In this document: positions 9,812 through 18,868 of the stretch, in pieces | Layout: the number at the start of each line of letters is the position of its first letter | How positions within the stretch are numbered: position 1 is the first letter of the stretch | Assembly (NCBI RefSeq): GCF_013522725.1 | Contig: NZ_JAAMRF010000010.1 | Location: 181,786 to 245,785, forward strand | Direction: 5' to 3' | DNA from: Stutzerimonas azotifigens | GTDB lineage: Bacteria > Pseudomonadota > Gammaproteobacteria > Pseudomonadales > Pseudomonadaceae | Length of the DNA: 64,000 bases | Position numbers and translations under genes: made by a program | The notes under the pieces: generated by a model | Told to the model about the DNA's origin: nothing | The model's database searches: none | What the model saw: the letters and a program-made list of their open reading frames with translations, nothing else

Positions 9812-10669
9812 TCATAGCCGGAAACGTTTATGAATGGCCTGCGCAAGCAAATCGATCGCTTCATCGGTCTGCGACGAGGCGGCTCGAATAAACACAACCT
9901 CGTGCTCGGATACGGCGGGCAACCCGTCGAGCATCTGCATGTGCTCCGTCATGCGGGCGCGGTCGATCAGGCTGATCGCCAGTCCGGCTTCCACAGAGGC
10001 CCTGACGGCTTGGCTGGACGGGCTGTCGAGTATCACACGCCATTTGCGCCCGTCTCGCTTGAGCGACTCCATCATAGCGTGCCGATAAGGGCATTCCGCG
10101 GCATACAGGGCCAGCGGCAGCGGATCGGTCCATTCGGACGGGCCAAGGGCCGCAGCACCTACCCAGACCGGCGTCGTGGACGTAAGGAACTGCCCTTGAG
10201 CCGTTTGATCGCCCTTGGGCTGGGCCACCACGGCGGCGTGCAGCTTTCCTCGCTCTACCTCGTCACGCAAGGTGTAGCTAGGCGCTGTTTTCACCTCCAG
10301 CACCACGTTGGGCCAGGCCGCCGCGAACACCGGCAGGATGTCGCGGATGACGTGGGCGGCGTAGTCGTCGGGCACGCCCAGCTTGATACGCCCCGCCAGA
10401 CGAGTGCCCTGTAGCTCCGCAAGGACACGATCATGGGTCTGCAACAGATCTCTGGTCGAGGCCAGCAGGCGTTTTCCAAGCGGCGTGAGGGAGACCGACT
10501 GATTGTCCCGATCCAGCAAGCGCCCTTTTGCCACCGCCTCCAGCCGCTGGATATGCACGCTGATGGCTGCCGGGCTTTTGTGCAGGTGTTCGGCTGCCGC
10601 CTTGAATTTGCCAATGCGCGCGACGGCATGGAAGGTGCGGATCAGCTCGATATCCAGGATGGAAGACAT
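9812..10669 (-). CDS. LysR-family transcriptional regulator
   Basis: 285 residues. The N-terminal winged helix (LIRTFHAVARIGKFKAAAEHLHKSPAAISVHIQRLE) is typical of LysR proteins, followed by the linker helix and a periplasmic-binding-like effector domain (LAGRIKLGVPDDYAAHVIRDILPVFA). It is divergently transcribed from the EamA transporter gene with only about 70 bases between starts, so it very likely regulates that gene; the effector is unknown. Confidence 0.93.
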   Translation of the reverse strand: MSSILDIELIRTFHAVARIGKFKAAAEHLHKSPAAISVHIQRLEAVAKGRLLDRDNQSVSLTPLGKRLLASTRDLLQTHDRVLAELQGTRLAGRIKLGVPDDYAAHVIRDILPVFAAAWPNVVLEVKTAPSYTLRDEVERGKLHAAVVAQPKGDQTAQGQFLTSTTPVWVGAAALGPSEWTDPLPLALYAAECPYRHAMMESLKRDGRKWRVILDSPSSQAVRASVEAGLAISLIDRARMTEHMQMLDGLPAVSEHEVVFIRAASSQTDEAIDLLAQAIHKRFRL

Positions 10670-10743
10670 GATTCAAAAAACCTGAACGAGTTCTGGATAA
10701 TATTTTGATTTATTAGACTAGCCCGCCTCCGTAGGCTGTGTCC

Positions 10744-11685
10744 ATGAACCAGACATCTCAAGCCTCCTTGCCCAGTCGTCACGCCGTGTCGAGTTGGCTG
10801 AAACGCATGCCGTTACCGCTGCTCGAGGCCGCGCTGGTCCTCACCTGGAGCTCCGGATTCGTCGGGGCGCGCTTCTCGATCGATCATGCGCCGGTGATGC
10901 TGGTGGTGTTCTGGCGTTGTGTCGTCGTGACGCTGGTTCTGTTGCCCTTCGTCGCCAGGCAGGTTCGGCTCGCCTCACCGGCCGTACTGCTGGAAAACGC
11001 AGGCATCGGCCTTCTGGCCATGGCGGGCTATCTCATCGGTGTAACCCAGGGGATCGCACTGGGCGTGCCTGCCGGGCTCGCCGCCTTGCTGGCCGACCTC
11101 TTGCCGATGGGTATGGCGCTACTGGCCACGATCGTGCTTCGGCAACGCCTCGCTCGGCGTGTCTGGCTGGGGCTGGCCATCGGCCTGGCAGGCGTCGTGC
11201 TGGTGACCCATGACGCGCTGGCTTGGGGCAATGCTCCGCTATGGGCGTACGGATTGCCAGTGCTTGGAATGCTTTCGCTCGCCGTCGCGACGCTGTGGCA
11301 GAGGCAACGCTCGAACGTGTCCAGGGCGTTGGGTCTGTTGCCCAATCTCTGGCTGCAATGTGCCGTTTCCTGCATCGCTTTCGCGGCCATCGCCGGTACG
11401 CAGGGCAGCCTGTGGCCAGTGGCGAGCGCAGGCTTTGCCTTGAGCGTGGCGTGGACGGCGGGCCTCGCGACCCTCGGCGGCTATGGGCTCTACTGGCTGT
11501 GCCTGAATCGGTCGTCGCCCACCCGGGTGGCGAGCGTCCTGTATCTCAGCCCCGCCGTGACCCTGCTGTGGGCCTGGGCCATGTTCGACGAGCCGTTGTC
11601 GTGGTTGATGCTGCTCGGCACCGCGATATCCGCGGCCGGCATCTGGATGGTCGTCCGCACGGAGTCTCGCCGATCCGACGCCTAG
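10744..11685 (+). CDS. EamA/DMT-family transporter
   Basis: About 313 residues with roughly ten hydrophobic segments in two five-helix repeats, the layout of EamA drug/metabolite exporters. The first helix carries the family-like segment ALVLTWSSGFVGARFS and the last repeat ends GTAISAAGIWMVV. ATG at 10744 is chosen; a GTG at 10738 in the same frame is an alternative. It sits in the inner membrane and probably exports a small metabolite or amino acid. The divergent LysR gene is the likely regulator, and its 3' end overlaps the convergent second LysR gene by 4 bases. Confidence 0.9.
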   Translation: MNQTSQASLPSRHAVSSWLKRMPLPLLEAALVLTWSSGFVGARFSIDHAPVMLVVFWRCVVVTLVLLPFVARQVRLASPAVLLENAGIGLLAMAGYLIGVTQGIALGVPAGLAALLADLLPMGMALLATIVLRQRLARRVWLGLAIGLAGVVLVTHDALAWGNAPLWAYGLPVLGMLSLAVATLWQRQRSNVSRALGLLPNLWLQCAVSCIAFAAIAGTQGSLWPVASAGFALSVAWTAGLATLGGYGLYWLCLNRSSPTRVASVLYLSPAVTLLWAWAMFDEPLSWLMLLGTAISAAGIWMVVRTESRRSDA

Positions 11686-12629
11686 CGCGATGCCTGCGGA
11701 ACCGACCTCGCCCGGCAAGGTGGCCAGCCCTCTTCTGTCGCCTGCGCCTTGAGAAAGTCGACGAAAGCCCTCAGCGGCGAAGGCATGTGACGGCGGCCGT
11801 GGTAGTACAGGTAAGGGCCATCGAAGGCCTGCCACCAGTCCTGCAGGATCGGCACGAGGCGCCCATCGGCGAGTGGCTCGCGCAGGAAATCCTCGAAGGT
11901 GTAGACGATGCCGAGCCCATTGATGGCGGAGCGGATCTTCAAGTCGTGGGAGGACGTGAGCAGTTGCCCCTGCGGAGGGATGCGCAGGATCCGGCCCTCC
12001 TTCTCGAATTCGAATACGCCCACCTTTCCACTCTCGAAGCGATGGCCGAGCAACTGGTGGCCTACCAATTCCTCGGGATGGCCAGGCGTACCGCAGGCTG
12101 CCAGGTAAGACGGGGCGGCGGCAGCGACGAAGCGCTGGCGGCGCGGGCCGATGGGCACGGCGATCATGTCCTTGGCAAGGCTCTCTTCATAGCGCACCCC
12201 GGCGTCATACCCGCCGGCAATGACATCGATAAAGGTGTTGTCCATGACCACTTCAACGTTGACGCCAGGGTACAGCCGAAGGAAGCGCGCCAGCAGGTCA
12301 GGCAGCAGAAAGCGCGCCACCGGCACCGGGACGTTGAGCTTGAGCGTGCCTACCGGGCGCTGGGCCTCGTCGTCCAGATCGTTGAACGCGGCGTCGATCT
12401 CCCGCAGCGCCGGGCGCAGGCGCTCCAGCAGTCGCTCGCCCGCGGCGGTCGGGGTGACGCAGCGCGTGGTGCGGTTGAGCAGACGCAGTCCCACGTCACT
12501 TTCCAGGCGCCGCACGCAGTCGCTCAGCGACGAGGCCGAGAGGCCTCGTTTCTGCGCTGCGGCGCGAAATCCACCGGCGTCCACCACGGCGGCGAACAGC
12601 ACGACATCGGTCAGGTTGGGTTGGCGCAT
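11682..12629 (-). CDS. LysR-family transcriptional regulator
   Basis: About 315 residues from the ATG at 12629. The helix-turn-helix (LTDVVLFAAVVDAGGFRAAAQKRGLSASSLSDCVRRLESDVG) is followed by an effector domain with the LKLNVPVPVARFLLPDLLARFLRLYPGV pattern seen in the subgroup that regulates short-chain dehydrogenases and other redox enzymes. It is divergent from the SDR gene at 12775 across a 145-base gap, so that gene is the probable target. Confidence 0.93.
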   Translation of the reverse strand: MRQPNLTDVVLFAAVVDAGGFRAAAQKRGLSASSLSDCVRRLESDVGLRLLNRTTRCVTPTAAGERLLERLRPALREIDAAFNDLDDEAQRPVGTLKLNVPVPVARFLLPDLLARFLRLYPGVNVEVVMDNTFIDVIAGGYDAGVRYEESLAKDMIAVPIGPRRQRFVAAAAPSYLAACGTPGHPEELVGHQLLGHRFESGKVGVFEFEKEGRILRIPPQGQLLTSSHDLKIRSAINGLGIVYTFEDFLREPLADGRLVPILQDWWQAFDGPYLYYHGRRHMPSPLRAFVDFLKAQATEEGWPPCRARSVPQASR

Positions 12630-12774
12630 GGCAAATCCTCGGTTCCCGCAAACTGTACGCCAAGACGTACGGGCCATCCATGAATTCCCGGCTTATCCTC
12701 AAGTATCCGTACACCAATAATCCTCTCTCGCCCCGGCAGCCCCGGACAACCCACGACGAGAAGAGGATTCAGCC

Positions 12775-13827
12775 ATGTGGAACTCACCCGACACGGCGAA
12801 GGACAAGACCGAAACGCCCCGAAGCTTTCTGCAAATCACCCGCGCCCTGATCGCAGGCGCCGCGCTTGCAGGCACCCTGGCCTCGGAAGCCAATACCCGA
12901 ACCGAACCGAAACCGGACTGGTCGACCGGCGACATGCCCAGCCAGAAAGGTCGCATCGTACTGGTCACCGGCGGCACCAGCGGGATGGGTTACGAAGATG
13001 CGCTGGCACTGAGTCGCGCCGGCGCGGACGTGATCATCGCCGCACGCAACCCCGAGCGCGGTCAGGAAGCGATTGCCAACATCAAGCAGGCCGTACCCGA
13101 GGCACGCGTGCAGTTCGAAGCGGTAGATCTCGCCAACCTGGAATCGGTGCGCAGCCTGGCCAGCCGCCTGCAGGGGCGGCTGCAAAAGCTGGACGTGTTG
13201 ATCAACAACGCCGCCATCATGGCGCCGCCGACCCGAGGTGTTTCGGCCGACGGATACGAGATGCAGCTGGCAACCAACTACCTGGGGCATTTCGCCCTGA
13301 CCGGCCTGCTGATGCCACTGCTGCGTGAAAGCGAGGATGCCCGGGTGGTCAGCCTGTCGAGCATCGCCGCGGCTCGGGGCAGCCTGAACCTCGATGACCT
13401 GCAGGCCGAGCGGGAGTACAACCCCTACGCCACCTATGCCCAGTCCAAGCTGGCCGTGCTCAAGTGGGCCTTCGAGTTGCAGCGGCGCAGCGATGCGGCC
13501 GGATGGGGAATACGCAGCATCGCGGCTCACCCTGGCGTTGCCGTCACCGAGCTGATTGCCCGCGGCCCCGGTCTGGACAGCGAATTCGGCAAGGAATGGG
13601 CACAACGCCGCGGCAATTTCCACTCCGCGGCGCAGGGCGCTATTCCCACCCTTTACGCGGCGACGGCGCCAGAGGCGCTCGGCGGCACCTATTACGGGCC
13701 GACCGGCGAGAACGAAACCCGTGGCCCGCTGGGCTTCGCCAAGGTGCCCGAGGCCGCCGCCGACCGCTCGGATTCCGACGCGCTATGGCAGGTATCGGAG
13801 CGACTCACCGGCGTGACCTATCGCTGA
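12775..13827 (+). CDS. Short-chain dehydrogenase/reductase with hydrophobic N-terminal extension
   Basis: 350 residues, ATG at 12775 after a GAAGAGGA ribosome site. The Rossmann motif TGGTSGMG begins near residue 65, followed by NNAAIM, the catalytic-serine strand SLSSIA and YATYAQSK (Tyr/Lys). About 60 extra residues precede the fold, including a hydrophobic run (ITRALIAGAALAGTLASEA) that could anchor the protein or act as a secretion signal, although no twin arginine is seen. The motif set resembles the retinol-dehydrogenase-like subgroup. Likely controlled by the divergent LysR protein. Confidence 0.9.
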   Translation: MWNSPDTAKDKTETPRSFLQITRALIAGAALAGTLASEANTRTEPKPDWSTGDMPSQKGRIVLVTGGTSGMGYEDALALSRAGADVIIAARNPERGQEAIANIKQAVPEARVQFEAVDLANLESVRSLASRLQGRLQKLDVLINNAAIMAPPTRGVSADGYEMQLATNYLGHFALTGLLMPLLRESEDARVVSLSSIAAARGSLNLDDLQAEREYNPYATYAQSKLAVLKWAFELQRRSDAAGWGIRSIAAHPGVAVTELIARGPGLDSEFGKEWAQRRGNFHSAAQGAIPTLYAATAPEALGGTYYGPTGENETRGPLGFAKVPEAAADRSDSDALWQVSERLTGVTYR

Positions 13828-13885
13828 ACGGGTGGGCACGGGAACGTCCCATGCCCCTCGTCTCGCCACTCCCCAGGAGCGTTCT

Positions 13886-15199
13886 ATGAACACGTCCCCT
13901 CTCACGCACCGCCTGAGCGTCCTCCTCAATGCCAAGGACCAGGAGCTACGCCCTGCGCTGCATGGCTTTGCGCTGTTCGTCTGCCTGTTCGCGGGCTACT
14001 TCATGCTGCGCCCGATTCGCGAATCGATGGGCATCACCGCCGGCGTGGAAAACCTGCAATGGCTGTTCACCGCGACCTTTTTTGTCATGCTCGCCGCCGT
14101 TCCGTTGTTCGCCTGGCTCAGCGCCCGTGTGCCGCGCCTGCATTTCGTCGATTGGGTGTACGGGTTCTTCTGCGCGAACCTGCTGCTGTTCGCCGCGCTG
14201 TTCCTGGTCCAGGCCGACAGCCCGTGGATGGCCAGGGTGTTCTACGTGTGGATATCGGTCTACAACCTGTTCGTGGTCTCGGTGGCCTGGAGCCTGATGG
14301 CCGATGTGTTCGACAGCGAGCAGGCCAAACGCCTGTTCGCCTTCATTGCCGCGGGTGCGAGCGTCGGCGGGCTGATCGGTCCTGCGCTCAGCGCCCTGCT
14401 GATCGGTCCGCTGGGAGAGTCAGGGCTGATGCTGCTTGCCGCCGTGCTTCTCGCTATCGCCATGCTGCTCAAGAAGGGGCTGATGCGCTGGCGAGAGCTT
14501 GGAGGCGCCGGCCGTCCAGGCGCGGCTCCGACCGAAAGCACCCACAGGCCCTTGCCCGGCAACCCGTTCAGCGGGATAACGGCAGTGTTGAAGTCACCCT
14601 ATCTGTTCGGCATCGCCGTTTTCGTCGTGCTGCTGGCCACCGTCACCACCTTTCTTTACTTCGAACAGGCGCGTCTGGTGGCGGAGCACTTCCCGGATCG
14701 TGCGGCCCAGGTTCGCGTATTTGGCTTGATCGATCTGGTGGTTCAGGCAGGCGCACTGTTGTCCCAGGTGTTCATCACCGGGCGCGTCGCCCAGCGGCTG
14801 GGCGTGGGCGTGCTGCTGGCACTGGTGCCGCTGGTGATCAGCGTGGGCTTCGTCGGCCTGATGCTGGCGCCCAGCTTCGGTTTGCTCGCAGCGGTGATGA
14901 TCGTGCGTCGCATCGGCGAATACGCGTTCGTCCGTCCGGGACGGGAGATGCTCTTTGCGCCCCTCGATGCCGAAAGCAAGTACAAGGCCAAGAATGTCAT
15001 CGACACCGTGGTCTATCGCGCCGGTGATGCCATGAGCGGTTGGGCCAAGACCGCACTTGACATGCTCGGCCATGGCGCAGGCCTGGTGGCATTGATTGGC
15101 GCGCTGTGCGCACTGCTGTGGGGCTACCTGGGCTGGCAGCTCGGCAGAAGGGCCGATCAACGCTCGCAAACGACATTGGCCGTGTCCGTGGCCACCTGA
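13886..15199 (+). CDS. MFS-type transporter related to the NTP/ATP translocase superfamily
   Basis: About 437 residues from the ATG at 13886, preceded by an AGGAG site. Around twelve hydrophobic helices are visible. The segments FAGYFMLRPIRESMGI, SLMADVFDSEQAKRLFAFIAAGASVGGLIGP and MIVRRIGEYAFVRPGREMLFA match bacterial MFS proteins annotated as related to ADP/ATP-type translocases. The inner-membrane location is clear but the substrate is unknown; in free-living bacteria nucleotide exchange is not expected. It lies 58 bases after the SDR gene and may be in the same transcript. Confidence 0.85.
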   Translation: MNTSPLTHRLSVLLNAKDQELRPALHGFALFVCLFAGYFMLRPIRESMGITAGVENLQWLFTATFFVMLAAVPLFAWLSARVPRLHFVDWVYGFFCANLLLFAALFLVQADSPWMARVFYVWISVYNLFVVSVAWSLMADVFDSEQAKRLFAFIAAGASVGGLIGPALSALLIGPLGESGLMLLAAVLLAIAMLLKKGLMRWRELGGAGRPGAAPTESTHRPLPGNPFSGITAVLKSPYLFGIAVFVVLLATVTTFLYFEQARLVAEHFPDRAAQVRVFGLIDLVVQAGALLSQVFITGRVAQRLGVGVLLALVPLVISVGFVGLMLAPSFGLLAAVMIVRRIGEYAFVRPGREMLFAPLDAESKYKAKNVIDTVVYRAGDAMSGWAKTALDMLGHGAGLVALIGALCALLWGYLGWQLGRRADQRSQTTLAVSVAT

Positions 15200-15285
15200 C
15201 CGTCAGAGCGCATCACTGTCCAGCGTAGCGCCTCGCCTGGGCGCTTGCTGGCTAAGGCCGGAAGCTGGGCGGCCCTGCCTGGGTA

Positions 15286-16200
15286 TCAGGCGATGCTACG
15301 CACTCGAGCCAAATCCCTCGAAGGCGGAACCCCGAACTGCCGGCTGTACTCGCGGCTGAACTGGGACGGGCTTTCATAGCCAACGCGGTAGCACGCGCTC
15401 GAGACGTCCAGCCCTTCGTCGAACAACAACCGCCGGGCCTCCTGAAGCCGCAGCTGCTTCTGATACTGCAGAGGGCTCATCGCCGTGATGGCTTTGAACC
15501 GGTGATGAAAGGTAGAGGTGCTGAGGTTGACCAGCCGGGCAAGGTCTTCGATACACAGCGGCTCGGCAAAGTGCTTGTTCAGCCACTCGATCGCACGGCT
15601 GACCCTATGGGATTGCGTATCGGAGATCGCGATCTGATATAGCCGGCTGCCCTGCTCGCCCCGCAGCAACCGATAGTAGATTTCGCGTAGAGCAAGCGGC
15701 GCCAGTGCACCGATGTCCTCCGGTGTGTCCAGCAGGCGAACCAGACGATGCATCGCATCCAGCAAGCTGGTGTCGACGCGCTCCATGAACAGGCCGCGCC
15801 CCGGCGTGCCGTCCGGCACCGCGATGGGACTCACGTCCGCGATCAGCCGAGCGACTTCGCTAGGGTTGATATCGAGCCTGAAGCACAGGTATGGCTTATC
15901 GGGGCTGGCCTCGATGACTTGCCCGGATAGAGGGAGTTTCACCGACACCACCAGGTAGTTCAGCGGATCGTAGGTATACACCTCGTCCCACAGCCGAACC
16001 TCCTTGCGGCCTTGCACCATCACGCAGAGACCAGGCTCGTGCAGCATGTGAATGAGATCGGTCTTCGTGTCGGAGCGAATGAGTTGGAGCGCACCGATGG
16101 GTGAGCTGAATATTCCACTCTCAGGCGCGTGCCGAAGCATCAGGTCGGCCAGGGAAGCGAGGCGGTGATCAATCTCGAGGCTATCGCCAGGGACATTCAT
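15286..16200 (-). CDS. AraC-family transcriptional regulator
   Basis: About 304 residues from the ATG at 16200. An AraC_N-type cupin-like N-terminal domain (LIHMLHEPGLCVMVQGRKEVRLW) precedes two C-terminal helix-turn-helix units (CIEDLARLVNLSTSTFHHRFKAITAMSPLQYQKQLRLQEARRLL and VGYESPSQFSREYSRQFG). Regulators of this subgroup usually control a neighbouring oxidoreductase gene; the closest candidates are the SDR at 16921-17685 or an unlinked gene. Effector unknown. Confidence 0.92.
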   Translation of the reverse strand: MNVPGDSLEIDHRLASLADLMLRHAPESGIFSSPIGALQLIRSDTKTDLIHMLHEPGLCVMVQGRKEVRLWDEVYTYDPLNYLVVSVKLPLSGQVIEASPDKPYLCFRLDINPSEVARLIADVSPIAVPDGTPGRGLFMERVDTSLLDAMHRLVRLLDTPEDIGALAPLALREIYYRLLRGEQGSRLYQIAISDTQSHRVSRAIEWLNKHFAEPLCIEDLARLVNLSTSTFHHRFKAITAMSPLQYQKQLRLQEARRLLFDEGLDVSSACYRVGYESPSQFSREYSRQFGVPPSRDLARVRSIA

Positions 16201-16350
16201 CGTGGAGCTCCGGCAGTCGAAGGAGCTAGATATTAGCTCGCACCGCTCAAGCCGCAAGATTCACCCTTGATCGATGGAGCGTGCTCTGGGCCGAGGCCGG
16301 CCCAGAGCGTTTGGCGGTATCTCGATGCAGTGTTCGCACGTGTGCCGCCT

Positions 16351-16677
16351 TTAGCTGATCAGCGCCACCGAGCGCGCAGTAGGGACGAGCTTCGGCAGCC
16401 TGGAGGCAGGGGTACGATCGGAGCCACCTTCGGCAACGCGCAAGCCTGGGGTGCGGTCCGAGCCGCCCTCGGCAACGCGGAAACCCGGCGTACGGTCCGA
16501 GCCATCCTCGGCAACGCGGAAACCTGGGGTACGGTCCGAACCGCCTTCTGCAAGCTCAGCCCTCAGGCTGGATTCAGCACCTGCGACAGCCAGGGATGTG
16601 CTGACCGGGGCCAGGGTGATACCAACGAACAAGGCGCTCAGAGCGGTGGCGATAAAGGTTTGGCATAGATTTTTCAT
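16351..16677 (-). CDS. Small secreted repeat protein
   Basis: 108 residues. The N terminus is a signal-peptide-like segment (MKNLCQTFIATALSALFVG, followed by ITLAPVSTS). The mature part consists of a 13-residue tandem repeat, consensus AEGGSDRTPGFRV, in about four copies, then a degenerate tail. At DNA level the units are 39 bases apart. Similar low-complexity proteins with a signal peptide occur in Pseudomonas genomes, sometimes labelled phage infection protein without experimental basis. No catalytic domain is visible. It could be a surface, periplasmic or antimicrobial-type peptide precursor; function unknown. Confidence 0.7.
   Translation of the reverse strand: MKNLCQTFIATALSALFVGITLAPVSTSLAVAGAESSLRAELAEGGSDRTPGFRVAEDGSDRTPGFRVAEGGSDRTPGLRVAEGGSDRTPASRLPKLVPTARSVALIS
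16411..16566. repeat. Four tandem 39-bp coding repeats
   Basis: Units begin at 16411, 16450, 16489 and 16528, exactly 39 bases apart, each reading approximately GGTACGGTCCGAGCC followed by GCCCTCGGCAACGCGGAAACC. They encode the 13-residue repeat of the small secreted protein on the minus strand. Differences between copies are mostly single substitutions. Confidence 0.85.
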
Positions 16678-16920
16678 CTGTGTGTCCTCACGGGTCGAAT
16701 AATTGGTTGGCGATCCCAGCCAGGTCGGTGTCGTCCGTTTCGTGAGTTCAGGTTATGGACTGAGGCCCCTTGGGCGTTACGCAGAAAGTGCGGCGGTCAT
16801 GCCTAATCCTGCATGGCGACACGGAACGCAGCGAGCGCCGCACTACCCATCGAACCAGCCCCACTCCCAGCGACTTCCACCGCCGGCAGTGGGGAGCAGC
16901 AAGGTGGGCACTTCTCAGCG
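16678..16920. other. Intergenic gap with no supported gene
   Basis: This stretch separates the upstream side of the repeat-protein gene from the 3' end of the SDR gene. It must contain the promoter of the repeat protein, read on the minus strand. Short frames are present but none has a recognisable product. Confidence 0.4.
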
Positions 16921-17685
16921 TCAGCCTGCCGTGACCGTCATGCCGCCGTCGGCCATCACCACCGCGCCGACCATGAAACTGGCGCGATCCGAGGCCAGGA
17001 AGGCGACCACTTCGGCGATCTCTTCAGGCTGAGCCGCTCGACCGATGGGCGCACCTTCACCGTGCTGGCTCAGGAAGCCCGGACCGTCTTCCACTACATC
17101 GTTGAGGATGTTGGTGACCACATCGCCCACCCCGATGGCGTTGACGCGGATGCCATGTTCAATGGCTTCGAGCGCGAGGGTGCGGGTCAGCTGGGCCAGG
17201 GCGCCCTTCGAGGCGGTGTAGGCCGCAATGGTCGGGAAGGCGAAGTACGAGGCATAGGACGCGATGTTGACGATCGCGCCGGACTTGTTCGGCATCATCG
17301 CTTTCACGGCTTCGCGGCAATGCAGGAACGCGGCTGTCGCGTTGACGGCCTGGATGCGCTCCCAATCCTGGCGGGTCATGTCCACCACCAGCTTGTTGAT
17401 GATGATCCCGGCATTGTTGACCAGGATGTCGAGCCGGCCGAATTGCTCTACCGCCAGGCCCACCGCCCGCTCGGCGGCGCCGTCTTCGGCGATGTCAGCC
17501 ACCAGCGGTACCAGCCCGGGACGGGCCAGATCTTTGACGGCGGGGTTCAGATCCTCTGCGACGACCTTTGCCCCGCGTGCATGCAGCATTAATGCGATAG
17601 CTTTGCCGATACCGCTGGCAGCGCCGGTAACCAGTGCGACCTTGCCTTCTACTTCCTGCGGGACGGTATTTTTGATGTCAGCCAT
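16921..17685 (-). CDS. Short-chain dehydrogenase/reductase (classical SDR)
   Basis: 254 residues, the usual classical SDR length. Cofactor motif TGAASGIG, NNAGII, catalytic serine in VNIASYASYF, and Tyr/Lys in YTASKGALAQL are all present, with ADGGMTV at the C terminus as in FabG-like enzymes. Acidic residue in VAEDLNP after strand 2 favours NAD(H). It reduces or oxidises an unknown alcohol/ketone in the cytoplasm. No operon partner is evident; pirin lies upstream on the same strand after 162 bases. Confidence 0.9.
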   Translation of the reverse strand: MADIKNTVPQEVEGKVALVTGAASGIGKAIALMLHARGAKVVAEDLNPAVKDLARPGLVPLVADIAEDGAAERAVGLAVEQFGRLDILVNNAGIIINKLVVDMTRQDWERIQAVNATAAFLHCREAVKAMMPNKSGAIVNIASYASYFAFPTIAAYTASKGALAQLTRTLALEAIEHGIRVNAIGVGDVVTNILNDVVEDGPGFLSQHGEGAPIGRAAQPEEIAEVVAFLASDRASFMVGAVVMADGGMTVTAG

Positions 17686-17847
17686 GATGCTTCCTCCAGA
17701 GTCGAGGCCAGGCGAGACAGTCGCCGGCCCGCACCCATTGGGGTGCTGTCGTTGATGACGGCTCTACTGTCTCGCAGCATGGCGGGCGCGGCTTTTGGAG
17801 GCTTGCCCAGGCTGTCGGGGTTTTGCGCCAAGGTGCGCCTGGGCGAT

Positions 17848-18765
17848 CTACTCCTTGAAGCGCCAGCGCGCCCCGGTGTCAGGCAGTGGTATGTAGTCGT
17901 CGTCGCCCGGCACATCGGAAAAGCGGCGTAAGCGCCAATCTTCGGCCGCCTGGAGAATGCGGTCCTGCCGGCTGGAGACGAAATTCCAGTAGATGTGGCG
18001 AGGCCCGTCGAGCGGCTCGCCGCCCAGCAGCATCAGCCGCGCGCCTTTAGGTGCGGCGATGATGACGTCACTGCCAGGGCGCAGCACAACCAGCTGGTCG
18101 GCACCGAAACGCCCCGCCTCGCCAACCACTTCCACCTCGCCCCTGACCACATAGAGGGCGCGCTCGATATGTTCGGCAGACAGGCGATAACGGGCGCCAG
18201 CCTCTAATTGCAGATCCGCGTAGAACAGGTCCGAGAAGGTACGAGTTGTCGCGCGGCGGCCTTCGAGCGACCCCGCCAGCAGCCGCAGCGCTACGCCATC
18301 ACCCTCAAGTGTCGGCAGCGCAGGGGCGGTCAGATGCTGGAAGCCCGGTTCGGTTTCTTCATGCGCTTCGGGCAATGCCACCCATGCTTGCAGCCCCATG
18401 AGCGTGCCGCCACTGGCCCGCACTGGGTCGCTGGAGCGCTCGGAGTGGACGATGCCGCGGCCAGCAACCATCAGGTTCACCTCGCCAGCCTGAAGCTGCT
18501 GGATATGCCCGGCGCTGTCGCGGTGGAGCATTTCGCCCTGGAGCAGGTAGCTGATGGTAGAGAGACCGATGTGCGGATGCGGCCGGGTATCCATGCCCTC
18601 CCCGGCGCCAAAAACCACGGGCCCGAAGCTGTCGAGAAAGACGAAAGGCCCCACCATGCGCCGCTGCGCCGAGGGCAGCGCTCGGCGTACATCGAAACCA
18701 CCGATGTCGCGTACGTTGGGCAGGACGACTTGTTCGATCGAGGCGGTGGCGGTGTGCAGGGTCAT
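17848..18765 (-). CDS. Pirin family protein
   Basis: 305 residues with a double cupin architecture. The N-terminal cupin has the pirin metal-ligand pattern RPHPHIGLSTISYLLQGEMLHRDS and the AGRGIVHSE motif; the C-terminal region (LYVVRGEVEV, LMLLGGEPL) is the second cupin. Pirins bind iron; several bacterial members show quercetin dioxygenase activity or modulate stress responses. It is divergent from a LysR gene across about 100 bases, which is the likely regulator. Confidence 0.93.
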   Translation of the reverse strand: MTLHTATASIEQVVLPNVRDIGGFDVRRALPSAQRRMVGPFVFLDSFGPVVFGAGEGMDTRPHPHIGLSTISYLLQGEMLHRDSAGHIQQLQAGEVNLMVAGRGIVHSERSSDPVRASGGTLMGLQAWVALPEAHEETEPGFQHLTAPALPTLEGDGVALRLLAGSLEGRRATTRTFSDLFYADLQLEAGARYRLSAEHIERALYVVRGEVEVVGEAGRFGADQLVVLRPGSDVIIAAPKGARLMLLGGEPLDGPRHIYWNFVSSRQDRILQAAEDWRLRRFSDVPGDDDYIPLPDTGARWRFKE

Positions 18766-18868
18766 GGTGGTCTCGCTCAGCGGCTGCGTGAATGTGAGGC
18801 CACTCTAGGCCGGCTAGCTTTTCAGCAAAACCTGGATAATATGCATCGAAACGTTCGAGGAATTAGAA

